Source of the DNA: Nannocystis bainbridge
GTDB lineage: Bacteria; Myxococcota_A; Polyangia; Nannocystales; Nannocystaceae
Direction: 5' to 3'
Assembly: GCF_028368995.1 (NCBI RefSeq)
Contig: NZ_JAQNDL010000001.1
Span: forward strand, 3,994,001-4,058,000
Length of the DNA stretch: 64,000 nt
Shown here: positions 46,341 to 53,696 of the stretch, in pieces
Layout: the number at the start of each line of letters is the position of its first letter
Numbering within the stretch: position 1 is the first letter of the stretch
Made by a program: the position numbers and the translations under genes
The notes under the pieces: model-generated
What the model was told of the DNA's origin: nothing
Seen by the model: only the letters and a program-made list of their open reading frames with translations
Databases searched by the model: none

Positions 46341-46446
46341 CCCCTTGCCGCACGGCCCCGGCAGAACAGCGAAAACCATCGGTCCGCCGACGGACCTCCG
46401 CGCCCGCCTTCGCCCTGTCGCGGGCCACCTCCGCTAAGCTCGGACC

Positions 46447-47271
46447 ATGCGCGCGCTGCTCTTGATCGTCGCCGTCCTCCCCGCCTGCACCGCCCGCGAC
46501 ACCGACGACGGCGCCGTCGAGCTGTTCTTCCGCCCGACCGTCGCCGGCAGCTACTTCAGCTGCGACGAGATCTACCGCGAAACTACCGCCAACGTGAAGC
46601 CGCAGGACTTTCGGCTGTTCGTGCACGCCATTCGCCTCGTCACCGCCGCGGGTGACGAGCACCCGCTCGAGCTGCTCGACGACGGCCAGTTCCAGGCCCG
46701 CGGCGTCGCCCTCCTCGACTTCGAGGACGCCACCGGCGAGTGCCGCCGCGGCACCCCGGCCCTCAACAAGACGATCCGCGGCGTCCTCTCCGACGAGCAC
46801 CGCAATCAGCGCGCCGACTACATCGGCCTCCGCTTCCGCGTCGGCGTCCCGCCCGAGCTCGACACCACCGAATTCGCCGACCTGCCCGCCCCGCTCGACG
46901 AACCCACCATGCGCTCCGCCGTCACCGGCGCCCACCTGTTCCTCACCGCCTGGGCCAAGCAGGAGCCCTTCGCCGCCGGCGCGCCCCTGTTCTCCGGCGT
47001 CGGCCTCGACCTCGGCGCCGATGGTGGACGCCCCAATCAATTCGAAGTCGCCCTCGACAACTTCGACCCCGACACCAGCACCATCATCGCCGACTGGCGC
47101 AGCATTTTTAATAAAGTGGACCTCGGCTTCTGCAGCCAGAGCGCCGGCACCCCGTGCGGCTGCTGGTCGCGCCAGGTCGACCCCCTGTGCCCGCAGTTGT
47201 TCCCTCGTCTCGGCCTCGACCTCGCCACCGGCGCCAGCATCGGCGGCCAGGTCGTCTTCAGCGTCGATTGA
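46447..47271 (+). CDS. MbnP-like (metallo-mystery pair, four-Cys) lipoprotein
   Basis: A 274-residue exported lipoprotein, lipobox VLPAC. The body follows the MbnP/TIGR04052 pattern: VELFFRPTVAGSYFSCDEIY, VKPQDFRLFVHAIRLV, VALLDFEDATGECRRGTPALNKTIRG, GLRFRVGVPPEL, and a C-terminal Cys cluster (FCSQSAGTPCGCW...DPLCPQLF). MbnP proteins bind copper and work with the diheme enzyme MbnH, which modifies a Trp. Here the usual Trp-rich stretch before the GY/F segment reads TMRSAVTGAHLFL, without Trp, and no MbnH gene follows; a 307-nt gap and an ISL3 element come next. It could be an orphan or divergent member. Confidence 0.78.
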   Translation: MRALLLIVAVLPACTARDTDDGAVELFFRPTVAGSYFSCDEIYRETTANVKPQDFRLFVHAIRLVTAAGDEHPLELLDDGQFQARGVALLDFEDATGECRRGTPALNKTIRGVLSDEHRNQRADYIGLRFRVGVPPELDTTEFADLPAPLDEPTMRSAVTGAHLFLTAWAKQEPFAAGAPLFSGVGLDLGADGGRPNQFEVALDNFDPDTSTIIADWRSIFNKVDLGFCSQSAGTPCGCWSRQVDPLCPQLFPRLGLDLATGASIGGQVVFSVD

Positions 47272-47578
47272 TCGCTGGGGTCAAGGCGCAGGTCACTCGC
47301 GCGTCGAGAGGCGCTCCCGTGCGTCGACGGTCAGGTGGCGCGTCGCAGGGTCTCACCCGGGCAAACGCCACTGCGGAAAACTGCCGAGGTTGTTGCGCCG
47401 GTCCGGATCAGCCACCGTGTTGGCCAGGGCCTGCAGGAACTTACGCTGATTTGAAGGTATGCGCTGGTTCAGGGCTTCGAGGAGCCGGGTGAGGGTTCGA
47501 CTTAGCCACGTGCTCTTGCAATAGTGATGCATGAGCAGGCTTCGGATTTCACTAATATCCCGGGGGCAGCGATTTAAT
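47272..47578. other. Gap between MbnP-like gene and IS, holding the left part of an interrupted reading frame
   Basis: No intact gene. The minus strand from 47578 to 47353 reads a plausible C-terminal peptide (see interrupted frame). Base composition is lower in G+C than the flanking genes. Confidence 0.5.
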
Positions 47579-48916
47579 GGCTCTTCAGGGTTTGTGGTGG
47601 ATACCGCTGATTCAGCGCGTGATCCCGGCAGGATAGAGGTCGAGGCCGCCGAGGTGGAAGTAGATCGCATCTCGGAAGCGCTCGCGGTTACGGAAGCCGC
47701 GGGCGACGTACTTGAGCTTCTGGATGACCGAGTTGAGGCCCTCGGCAGAGGCGTTGGTGATCCGTTCGGTGGCTGCATGGATGATGCCGCCGAGGTGATT
47801 CTTGACCATGCGCGCGGCGGCCTTCATCGGCTCCAGGCGAGAGCGGATGGCCCAATCGTACCACATGGCCCATTGATCCCGCATGTTGCTCGGCGAGGTG
47901 TGCTCCCAGACCTCCATCGCCGCCTCCTTGAGCGCCCACGCGCGGGCCGTCCGCAGCGAGCTCGTCCGCAGCGCCTCGAAGTCGTCCCAGACCTCCTTGC
48001 TCATCCGTTCGGGGTTGCGCAGCCAGAGGTACTTGGTGCCCTTGAGCCGGTCGTCGCCGAGGCCGTGGAGAGCGCGGTGTTCCTCGCGTCGCACGTGGTC
48101 GACGGCTTGACCGAGGCGCGCGGCGACGTGGTACTTGTCGAAGGCGATCTTCGCGTCGCCATCGGGGATGGCCTCGCGGACAGCTTGAATGTAGGGCTCG
48201 TGCATGTCCATGACGACCACCGAGACCGCAGCCCTCTCTGGGCGCGAAAAGCCGCTCAGGAAGCCCTTGAGGGCCCCTTTGCCGCGTCCGTCGGCGACGT
48301 GGATGACCCGCTTGCTGGCGGACTTCGGGTCATGCACGATCGTGACGTACTCGTGGCGCCGCTGGAAGGAGGTCTCGTCGACGGCGAGCATCGACGGCAG
48401 CGCGACCTCGCGGCGCTCGAGTCCACGTTGTACTGCACGCTCCTGGACGCCGGCGACCTGATCCCACGAGAGGCCGAGGCGCTCCGCGACCACTGCGATC
48501 GACGCCTCGCGGAGCCAGTCGATCACCAGCGCCTCGAACAGCGCGGTGAGCCGGGCGCTACCGTCCGCCCAAGAGACGCGCATCGTCAGCGTACCGTGCT
48601 TCGGGCACGACGTCCGCGGTACGCCGGCTTCGATGATCGTCCGATACTGACACGTATCGAGGTGCCGCCATCGACGAGTCCGTGTATCGTGACGGGGAAC
48701 AGCCTGGTCACACTCCGGGCACCTCGTCGGCACATCGGAGTCGTGCTCGACCTCGATGACGATCTGCCCCTGCCCGAGCTGCAGCTTCACCGCAGCAACA
48801 CGCCAGGGAGCCTCGATACCGAGAATGCGGGCATAGAGTTCGGTCTCTGCCATTCGCGCACGGTATCACGGCGCGATTTCGCGCGCAACCCACGCCACCC
48901 TCAACCCTGAAGAGCC
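47579..48916 (-). mobile_element. Complete ISL3-family insertion sequence with 8-bp target duplication
   Basis: A 1338-bp element. The left end is GGCTCTTCAGGGTTTGTGGTGG-like and the right end is its imperfect inverse (first 14 bases GGCTCTTCAGGGTT identical, 19 of 22 overall). It is flanked by GATTTAAT at 47571-47578 and again at 48917-48924, the 8-bp duplication expected of ISL3. The single gene is intact, so the insertion is probably recent and potentially active. Confidence 0.96.
47612..48853 (-). CDS. ISL3-family transposase
   Basis: A 413-residue DDE transposase. The N-terminal zinc finger has CPECDQAV...SCPKHG (about 45-83). The catalytic residues are Asp in LAVDETSF, Asp in VVVMDMHEPY and Glu in NASAEGLNSVIQ. 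It includes AFDKYHVAARLGQAVD and RERFRDAIYFHLG, the usual ISL3 blocks. The protein is full length with no frameshift. The ATG is 63 nt inside the right end of the element. Confidence 0.96.
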   Translation of the reverse strand: MAETELYARILGIEAPWRVAAVKLQLGQGQIVIEVEHDSDVPTRCPECDQAVPRHDTRTRRWRHLDTCQYRTIIEAGVPRTSCPKHGTLTMRVSWADGSARLTALFEALVIDWLREASIAVVAERLGLSWDQVAGVQERAVQRGLERREVALPSMLAVDETSFQRRHEYVTIVHDPKSASKRVIHVADGRGKGALKGFLSGFSRPERAAVSVVVMDMHEPYIQAVREAIPDGDAKIAFDKYHVAARLGQAVDHVRREEHRALHGLGDDRLKGTKYLWLRNPERMSKEVWDDFEALRTSSLRTARAWALKEAAMEVWEHTSPSNMRDQWAMWYDWAIRSRLEPMKAAARMVKNHLGGIIHAATERITNASAEGLNSVIQKLKYVARGFRNRERFRDAIYFHLGGLDLYPAGITR

Positions 48917-48924
48917 GATTTAAT

Positions 48925-49339
48925 TGCGAGCGATCTATGGAAGCCCGCGCATACAGGCCACATTTGCGTGAACGATGCCACGCCGTTCCGCACCGCGAGA
49001 AAGCGCCTGTTCGGCGGCCAGCCCCGGCCGTCGAACAGGCGCCGACGACCTGCCCCAAGAGACACCTTCCCATCGAAGCCCGCACCGGCGAGGCGGCCTC
49101 TCACGGCTGCAGCCGTGCTCGGGGTTCGGGGAAGGGTCGGCGACGAATACGAGGCAGGGTGGGCGCGAGGCACGAGCGCCCACCCCGACGCTGAACTCGT
49201 CGCCGACCCTTCCCCGGACCCCATGCGAGGCGCAGGCGGCAATTCGCGAAGCCCCCTCAAGCACTCCGCGAACCAAGTCACTCCGAGATCGCAGGCACCG
49301 AAGTCGCGAAGCGCCCCATCAAGCGCTCCGCGAACCAAG
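48925..49339. other. Intergenic, 415 nt, with large hairpin and duplicated gene end
   Basis: Beyond the right IS end there is no supported gene. It contains a near palindrome unit (TGCCCCAAGAGACA, 49051-49064), a nested hairpin (49127-49216) and a tandem repeat reaching into the thioesterase gene. Confidence 0.55.
49127..49216. repeat. Nested hairpin with 20-bp perfect arms
   Basis: CGGGGAAGGGTCGGCGACGA at 49127-49146 is exactly complementary to 49197-49216. The 50-nt loop contains a second stem, GGTGGGCGC...GCGCCCACC. There is no T-run. It could be a structured RNA, a cruciform or a small non-autonomous element. Confidence 0.75.
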
Positions 49340-49365
49340 TCACTCCGAGATCGCAGGCACCGAAG
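49244..49365. repeat. Tandem duplication (about 60 bp) covering the thioesterase 3' end
   Basis: 49244-49303 and 49304-49365 share CGCGAAG.., CTCCGCGAACCAAGTCACTC and CGAGATCGCAGGCACCGAAG. The right copy contains the real final codons and stop of the thioesterase gene (minus strand). Confidence 0.9.
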
Positions 49366-49750
49366 TCGGATGCCCATGCGCATCGAGGGCCACCAGCACG
49401 AACCGCCCGCGCGTCCCCAGCTGCCGATCCCCTGTCAGCAGGTCTTCGGCAAAGACCTCCACATCGACCGTGATCGAAGTGCGCCCCGTCGCCACCACCC
49501 GCGCGATCAGCTCCACCAGCTGTCCCTGGCGGATGGGCACATGGAAATCGACCCGCTCGCTGCTCGCCGTCACCACCGTCCGGCGGGCGTACCGCGAAGC
49601 TGCCACGAACGCCGCCTTGTCCATCAGCGCCAGCGCTTGCCCGCCGAACAGCGTCCCGTAGTGGTTCGTCTGCTCCGGGAACACCATCTCGATCAGCCGT
49701 GCCTCGCGGACCCGGCCGGCGTCGATGCGCTCGTTCTCAGAAGGCGGCAT
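49340..49750 (-). CDS. Acyl-CoA thioesterase, YciA/ACOT hotdog family
   Basis: A 136-residue hotdog enzyme hydrolysing acyl-CoA. Signature segments are FPEQTNHYGTLFGGQALALMDKAAF with the catalytic Asp, and SSERVDFHVPIRQGQLVELIARV. The gene starts 14 nt inside the end of nrdB and is the third member of the nrdA-nrdB operon, although it has no known link to nucleotide reduction. Its last 8 codons and stop are part of a tandem duplication. Confidence 0.9.
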   Translation of the reverse strand: MPPSENERIDAGRVREARLIEMVFPEQTNHYGTLFGGQALALMDKAAFVAASRYARRTVVTASSERVDFHVPIRQGQLVELIARVVATGRTSITVDVEVFAEDLLTGDRQLGTRGRFVLVALDAHGHPTSVPAISE

Positions 49751-50759
49751 CGAGCACCACCTGTCCCGTCACCCCGACCTGGTACGCCGACACCCGGCGC
49801 TCGAAGAAATTTGCCACCTCTTGCACGTCCTGCAGCTCCATGAACGCCAGCGGGTTCTTCACCCCGTAGCGGCGCGCCATCCCCAGCGTCGTCAACCGCT
49901 GGTCCGCGCAGAACTCGAGGTATTGCCGGATGTCGTGCACCGACAGTCCTGCCACCCCGCCGCCGACCAGGTCCTCCGCGAATTGTGTCTCGCAGTCGAT
50001 CGCCTCCGCGATCATCGCCTGCACCTCCGCCTCGAGCGACGCGTCGAACAGCGACGGCTCCTCGCGGCGGATCGTGTTCACCACCTCGAACGCGAACCGC
50101 ATGTGCGCGCTCTCGTCGCGGAACACCCAGTTCGTCCCGGCCGCCAGCCCGTGCAGCAGCCCGCGCGAGCGCAGGAAATACACGTACGCGAACGCCCCGA
50201 AGAAGAACAGCCCCTCGACGCACGCCGCGAAGCAGATCAGGTTGAGCAAGAACCGGCGCCGATCTTCGCGCGAATCGAGCCGGTCCACGCCTTGCACCGT
50301 CTCGAGCCAGCGCATGCAGAACTCGGCCTTGCGGCGGATCGACGGGATCGTCTCGATCGCCGCGAACGCCCGGTGACGCTCCTCCGGGTCCGGCACATAC
50401 GTGTCGAGCAGCGTCAGGTAGAACTGCACGTGCAGCGCCTCCTCGTACAGCTGGCGCGACAGGTACATGCGCGCCTCGGGGGCGTTGATGTGGCGGTACA
50501 GGCTCAGCACCACGTTGTTGGCGACGATCGCGTCGCCGGTGGCGAAGAACGCCACCAGCCGCTGGACCAGGTGGCGCTCCGCCTCCGACATGCGGCCGCG
50601 CAGGTCGGCCACGTCGGTCGCGAAGTCGACCTCCTCGACCGTCCAGGTGTTCTTGATCGCCGCCCGGTACATCTCGAAGAACACCGGGTAGGCCATCGGC
50701 CGCAGCGTGAGGCAGAGCCCGGGTTCGAGCAGGCGGGCGGGGCGGTGGACGTGACTCAT
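49737..50759 (-). CDS. nrdB: Ribonucleotide reductase class I, radical-generating small subunit
   Basis: A 340-residue R2 subunit that houses the diiron-tyrosyl radical cofactor. Ligands are visible: Glu107/His110 with radical Tyr114 in YEEALHVQFY, Glu in VEGLFFFGAF, and Glu and His in RDESAHMRF. The radical Tyr is present, so this is a class Ia/b-like subunit rather than a Tyr-less class Ic. Its ATG overlaps the nrdA stop (ATGA), giving coupled translation. Expression should be under the cobalamin riboswitch upstream of nrdA. Confidence 0.96.
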   Translation of the reverse strand: MSHVHRPARLLEPGLCLTLRPMAYPVFFEMYRAAIKNTWTVEEVDFATDVADLRGRMSEAERHLVQRLVAFFATGDAIVANNVVLSLYRHINAPEARMYLSRQLYEEALHVQFYLTLLDTYVPDPEERHRAFAAIETIPSIRRKAEFCMRWLETVQGVDRLDSREDRRRFLLNLICFAACVEGLFFFGAFAYVYFLRSRGLLHGLAAGTNWVFRDESAHMRFAFEVVNTIRREEPSLFDASLEAEVQAMIAEAIDCETQFAEDLVGGGVAGLSVHDIRQYLEFCADQRLTTLGMARRYGVKNPLAFMELQDVQEVANFFERRVSAYQVGVTGQVVLDAAF

Positions 50760-53185
50760 TGGCAGGCCTCGCAAGATTCGGGGTTTTCCAGCGAACACGC
50801 GACCGCGGCTCGCGGCGCGATCGGCTCGGCGGTCGGGGTCGAATCGACCGTCGCCTTGGCGATCCGCGTCGCCGGGCGCGAGCGCAGGTAGTATGTCGTC
50901 TTCAGCCCGCGCTTCCACGCGTAGAAGTACATGCTCGAGAGTTGACCGATGCTCGGGCTCTCGATGAACAGGTTCAGCGACTGGCTCTGATCGATGTATG
51001 CCCCGCGCTCGGCCGCCATGTCGACCAGCGAGCGCATCGGCAGCTCCCACGCCGTGCGGTACACCAGCTTCAGCGCCTCCGGCAGCCCCTCCAGCTGCTG
51101 CACCGAGCCCTCGGCCAGCTTGAGCTGGTTGCGCGTCGCCTCGGTCCACAGCCCGAGTCGCTTGAGCGTCGCCACCAGGTAGCGGTTGACCTGCAGGAAG
51201 TCGCCCGACAGCGTCTCGCGCTTGAAGAGGTTCGACACCTGCGGCTCGATGCACTCGTAGCAGCCGGCGATCGCCGCGATCGTCGCCGTCGGCGCGATCG
51301 CCACCAGCAGCGAGTTGCGCAGCCCGTGCTCGCGGATGTCCGCCCGCAGCCTGTCCCATCGTTCAGGTTCGCTCGGCGTCACGCCCCAGGCGTCGAACTG
51401 CAGCTCGCCGCGGGCCACCCGGGTCTCCTCGTACGTCGGGTGCCGCCCGCGCTCCCGCGCAAGCGCGCACGAGGCCGTCAGCGCGTGGAAGTACACCGCC
51501 TCGGAGATGTCCCGCGACAGCTGCCGCGCCGCCCCCCCGTCGAACGACAGCCCGAGCTGGAAGAACACGTCCTGCAGCCCCATGAGCCCCAGCCCGACCG
51601 GCCGCCACTGCACGTTCGAGTCGCGCGCGCCCGGCAGCGAGTAGTAGTTGAGGTCGATCACCCGGTCGAGCTGCCGCACCGCCAGCGCGACCGTCTGCGC
51701 CAGCTTCTCGAAGTCGAAGGCGACCTGTCCGTCGGGACATGTATTGACGTGGCGCCCGAGGTTGATCGAGCCGAGGTTGCACACCGCCACCTCGTCGCCG
51801 GCCGTGACCTCGACGATCTCCGTGCAAAGGTTCGAGAGGTGCACCACCCGCCCCGGCGCTCCGGTCTGGTTGCAGGTGGTGTTGCAGCGGTCCTTGAAGG
51901 TCATCCAGCCGTTGCCGGTCTGCGCCAGCGTCCGCATCATGCGCGCGTAGAGGTCGCGCGCCGGGACGGTCCGCACGGCCAGGCCGGCCGCCTCGTACTC
52001 GACGTAGCGGGCCTCGAACGCCTCGCCGTACAGGTCGGGCAGGTCCTTGACCGTCTTGGGGTCGAACAGGCTCCACGCCGCGTCGGCCTCGACCCGGCGC
52101 ATGAACAGGTCGGGCACCCAGTTGGCGAGGTTGAGGTTGTGCGTGCGGCTGGCCTCGTCGCCGGTGTTGTCGCGCAGCTCGAGGAACGCCTCGATGTCGG
52201 CGTGCCACGACTCGAGGTACACGCAGCAGGCGCCCTTGCGCTTGCCGCCCTGGTTGACCGCCGCCACCGACGCGTCGAGCGTCTTGAGCCACGGCACGAT
52301 CCCGCACGAGATCCCGTTCGTCACCGTGATCAACGAGCCGCGCGAGCGCACCCGGTGGAACGCCATGCCGATCCCGCCGGAGAACTTCGACAGCATCGCC
52401 ACGTCGTGGTAGCGCTGATAGATGTGCGACAGCTGATCGCGCGGCGAGTCGAGCAGGAAGCAGCTCGCCAGCTGCTCGTGCCGCGTGCCGCTGTTGAACA
52501 GCGTCGGCGAGCTCGGCAGGTACTCGAGCGCCGACAGCAGCGCGTACAGCTCGCGCGCCTCCGCCACGGACTCGGCCAGCGCGCACGCGATCCGCATGAA
52601 GAACTGCTGCGGCGTCTCGATCACCAGCCGCGTCTGCGGGTGGCGCAGCAGGTAGCGGTCGTAGACGGTGCGCAGGCCGAAGTACTCGAACTCGAGGTCG
52701 CGCGAGCGATCGATCGCCGCGTCGAGCTCCTCCGCGTGGGCGCCCACGAACGCCTGCAGGCGCTCGTGGATCAGGTTCAGCGCGCGCCCGTGCGCGACCG
52801 ACTGCGAGAAGCTGCGGACCCCGGACAGTTCGACCTCGGCCTCGACATAAGTGGAAAGCAGCCGCGCCGCCAGCCGCGAGTACTGCGGCTCCTCGGCGAT
52901 CAGCCCCGCGGCGGTCTGGATCGACAGCAAGTCGAGCTCTTGCGTGGTCGCGCCGTCGTAGAGCCCGCTGATCGTGCGCGTCGCCACCCGCACCGCGTCG
53001 ACGGCGTCGAGCCCGGCGCAGCAGCGGTCGACTGCCTGCACGATCTTGTGGATGTCGACCGGCTCGAGCGCGCCGCTGCGCTTCTTCACCCGCATGCTGG
53101 TCTGAAAGCGCGTGCTGACCGAAAGGTCAGGTCGGGTCGGCTCGCCCGCCAGCGCCGCCTCGCTCGTCGTCGTGTCCCTGTCCAT
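50756..53185 (-). CDS. nrdA: Ribonucleotide reductase class I, large catalytic subunit
   Basis: An 809-residue R1 subunit reducing NDPs to dNDPs. Residues about 28-120 are an ATP-cone (MRVKKRSGALEPVDIHKI) for allosteric control of activity. The catalytic barrel has LASCFLLDSP (first redox Cys), SNLCTEIVEV (Asn, thiyl-radical Cys, Glu) and VAVCNLGSINL (second redox Cys). The C-terminal tail ends SCEACQ, the CxxC that passes electrons from thioredoxin. ATG 53185 has GGAGG upstream. NTCPDGQVAFDF is encoded by a palindrome unit at 51726-51739. The leader holds a cobalamin riboswitch. Confidence 0.97.
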   Translation of the reverse strand: MDRDTTTSEAALAGEPTRPDLSVSTRFQTSMRVKKRSGALEPVDIHKIVQAVDRCCAGLDAVDAVRVATRTISGLYDGATTQELDLLSIQTAAGLIAEEPQYSRLAARLLSTYVEAEVELSGVRSFSQSVAHGRALNLIHERLQAFVGAHAEELDAAIDRSRDLEFEYFGLRTVYDRYLLRHPQTRLVIETPQQFFMRIACALAESVAEARELYALLSALEYLPSSPTLFNSGTRHEQLASCFLLDSPRDQLSHIYQRYHDVAMLSKFSGGIGMAFHRVRSRGSLITVTNGISCGIVPWLKTLDASVAAVNQGGKRKGACCVYLESWHADIEAFLELRDNTGDEASRTHNLNLANWVPDLFMRRVEADAAWSLFDPKTVKDLPDLYGEAFEARYVEYEAAGLAVRTVPARDLYARMMRTLAQTGNGWMTFKDRCNTTCNQTGAPGRVVHLSNLCTEIVEVTAGDEVAVCNLGSINLGRHVNTCPDGQVAFDFEKLAQTVALAVRQLDRVIDLNYYSLPGARDSNVQWRPVGLGLMGLQDVFFQLGLSFDGGAARQLSRDISEAVYFHALTASCALARERGRHPTYEETRVARGELQFDAWGVTPSEPERWDRLRADIREHGLRNSLLVAIAPTATIAAIAGCYECIEPQVSNLFKRETLSGDFLQVNRYLVATLKRLGLWTEATRNQLKLAEGSVQQLEGLPEALKLVYRTAWELPMRSLVDMAAERGAYIDQSQSLNLFIESPSIGQLSSMYFYAWKRGLKTTYYLRSRPATRIAKATVDSTPTAEPIAPRAAVACSLENPESCEACQ
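51726..51739. repeat. 14-bp palindrome unit inside nrdA
   Basis: TGTCCGTCGGGACA, exact TGTC-N6-GACA; read on the minus strand within NTCPDGQV, a loop just after NLGRHV. Confidence 0.65.
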
Positions 53186-53372
53186 CTCGCCTCCTCGTGT
53201 CGCGTGTGGACCGCGAGGAAAAGCCGGGGCAGCGAATCAGCGCGAGCGGACGCCCTGCACCGACCTCTCGCCCCCGCGGGCGACCGGAAGTCGGCGCGGG
53301 ACGGGGGCAGAGGCGAGTCGCGGGGTCACCGCTTCGCTTGCACCGCGCCTCCCGCGAGGCTTCCAGGTCGTT

Positions 53373-53399
53373 CCGGCGACGGATGTCTCCCGTCGCCGG
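53373..53399 (-). terminator. Hairpin following the riboswitch (expression platform candidate)
   Basis: CCGGCGACGG and CCGTCGCCGG form a perfect 10-bp stem with a 7-nt loop directly after the riboswitch 3' end. No T-run follows, so termination would be of the U-poor type. Confidence 0.5.
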
Positions 53400-53400
53400 G

Positions 53401-53585
53401 CGCAGGCAGGTCTTCGGGCTCACGAGCTGCTCGACGTCACCGCCGAGTCCCTACTACCCACACTTCCCGGCCGCGTGGCCAGTGCTCCGTGGGGTTCGTT
53501 CTCGCTTACCGCTGCGGGGCAGCCCCGGATTCTCACCGGGTTCCCTATTAAACCCTCGGCGTCTTGCAAACGCAGAAGGTACCAG
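53401..53585 (-). promoter_or_regulatory. Cobalamin (adenosylcobalamin) riboswitch upstream of nrdA
   Basis: Read on the minus strand, conserved blocks occur in order: AGGGAACCCGGTGAGAATCC, GGGGCTGCCCCGCAGCGGTAA, CACTGGCC..GGCCGGGAAGTG, and the B12-box-like 3' block GAGCCCGAAGACCTGCC (53405-53421). This is the complete cobalamin riboswitch core, about 215 nt upstream of the nrdA start. The same arrangement is known for Streptomyces class Ia nrdABS, where B12 turns the operon off so that a B12-dependent class II reductase is used. Confidence 0.93.
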
Positions 53586-53696
53586 CGCCGACCGCAATAT
53601 ATGGGGGTGGTCCTGTGGCGTCAACACAAAATGTGGGAGACCTGCGCATACGCACAGCGCTCTCCACCGTGCTCTAGATGTCCCAAGAGACAGGTA
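53586..53696. other. Gap upstream of riboswitch, contains palindrome unit
   Basis: The expected location of the nrd promoter (AT-rich CAATATATG near 53596-53604). The palindrome unit TGTCCCAAGAGACA (53679-53692) lies 4 nt after the stop of the diheme lipoprotein gene. Confidence 0.5.
53679..53692. repeat. 14-bp palindrome unit at 3' end of diheme lipoprotein gene
   Basis: TGTCCCAAGAGACA; the same sequence as at 59833-59846. Confidence 0.75.

Larger units (their letters stand above)
47353..49085 (-). pseudogene. Possible small gene split by the ISL3 insertion
   Basis: Removing the IS and one 8-bp target copy joins 49085-48925 to 47578-47353 in one uninterrupted frame of 128 codons on the minus strand. 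The C-terminal half (DISEIRSLLMHHYCKS, LTRLLEALNQRIPSNQR, KFLQALANTVADPDRRNN) looks like an amphipathic helical domain; the N-terminal half is less convincing. I do not recognise the family. It could be a chance frame, because G+C-rich DNA has many. Confidence 0.35.
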
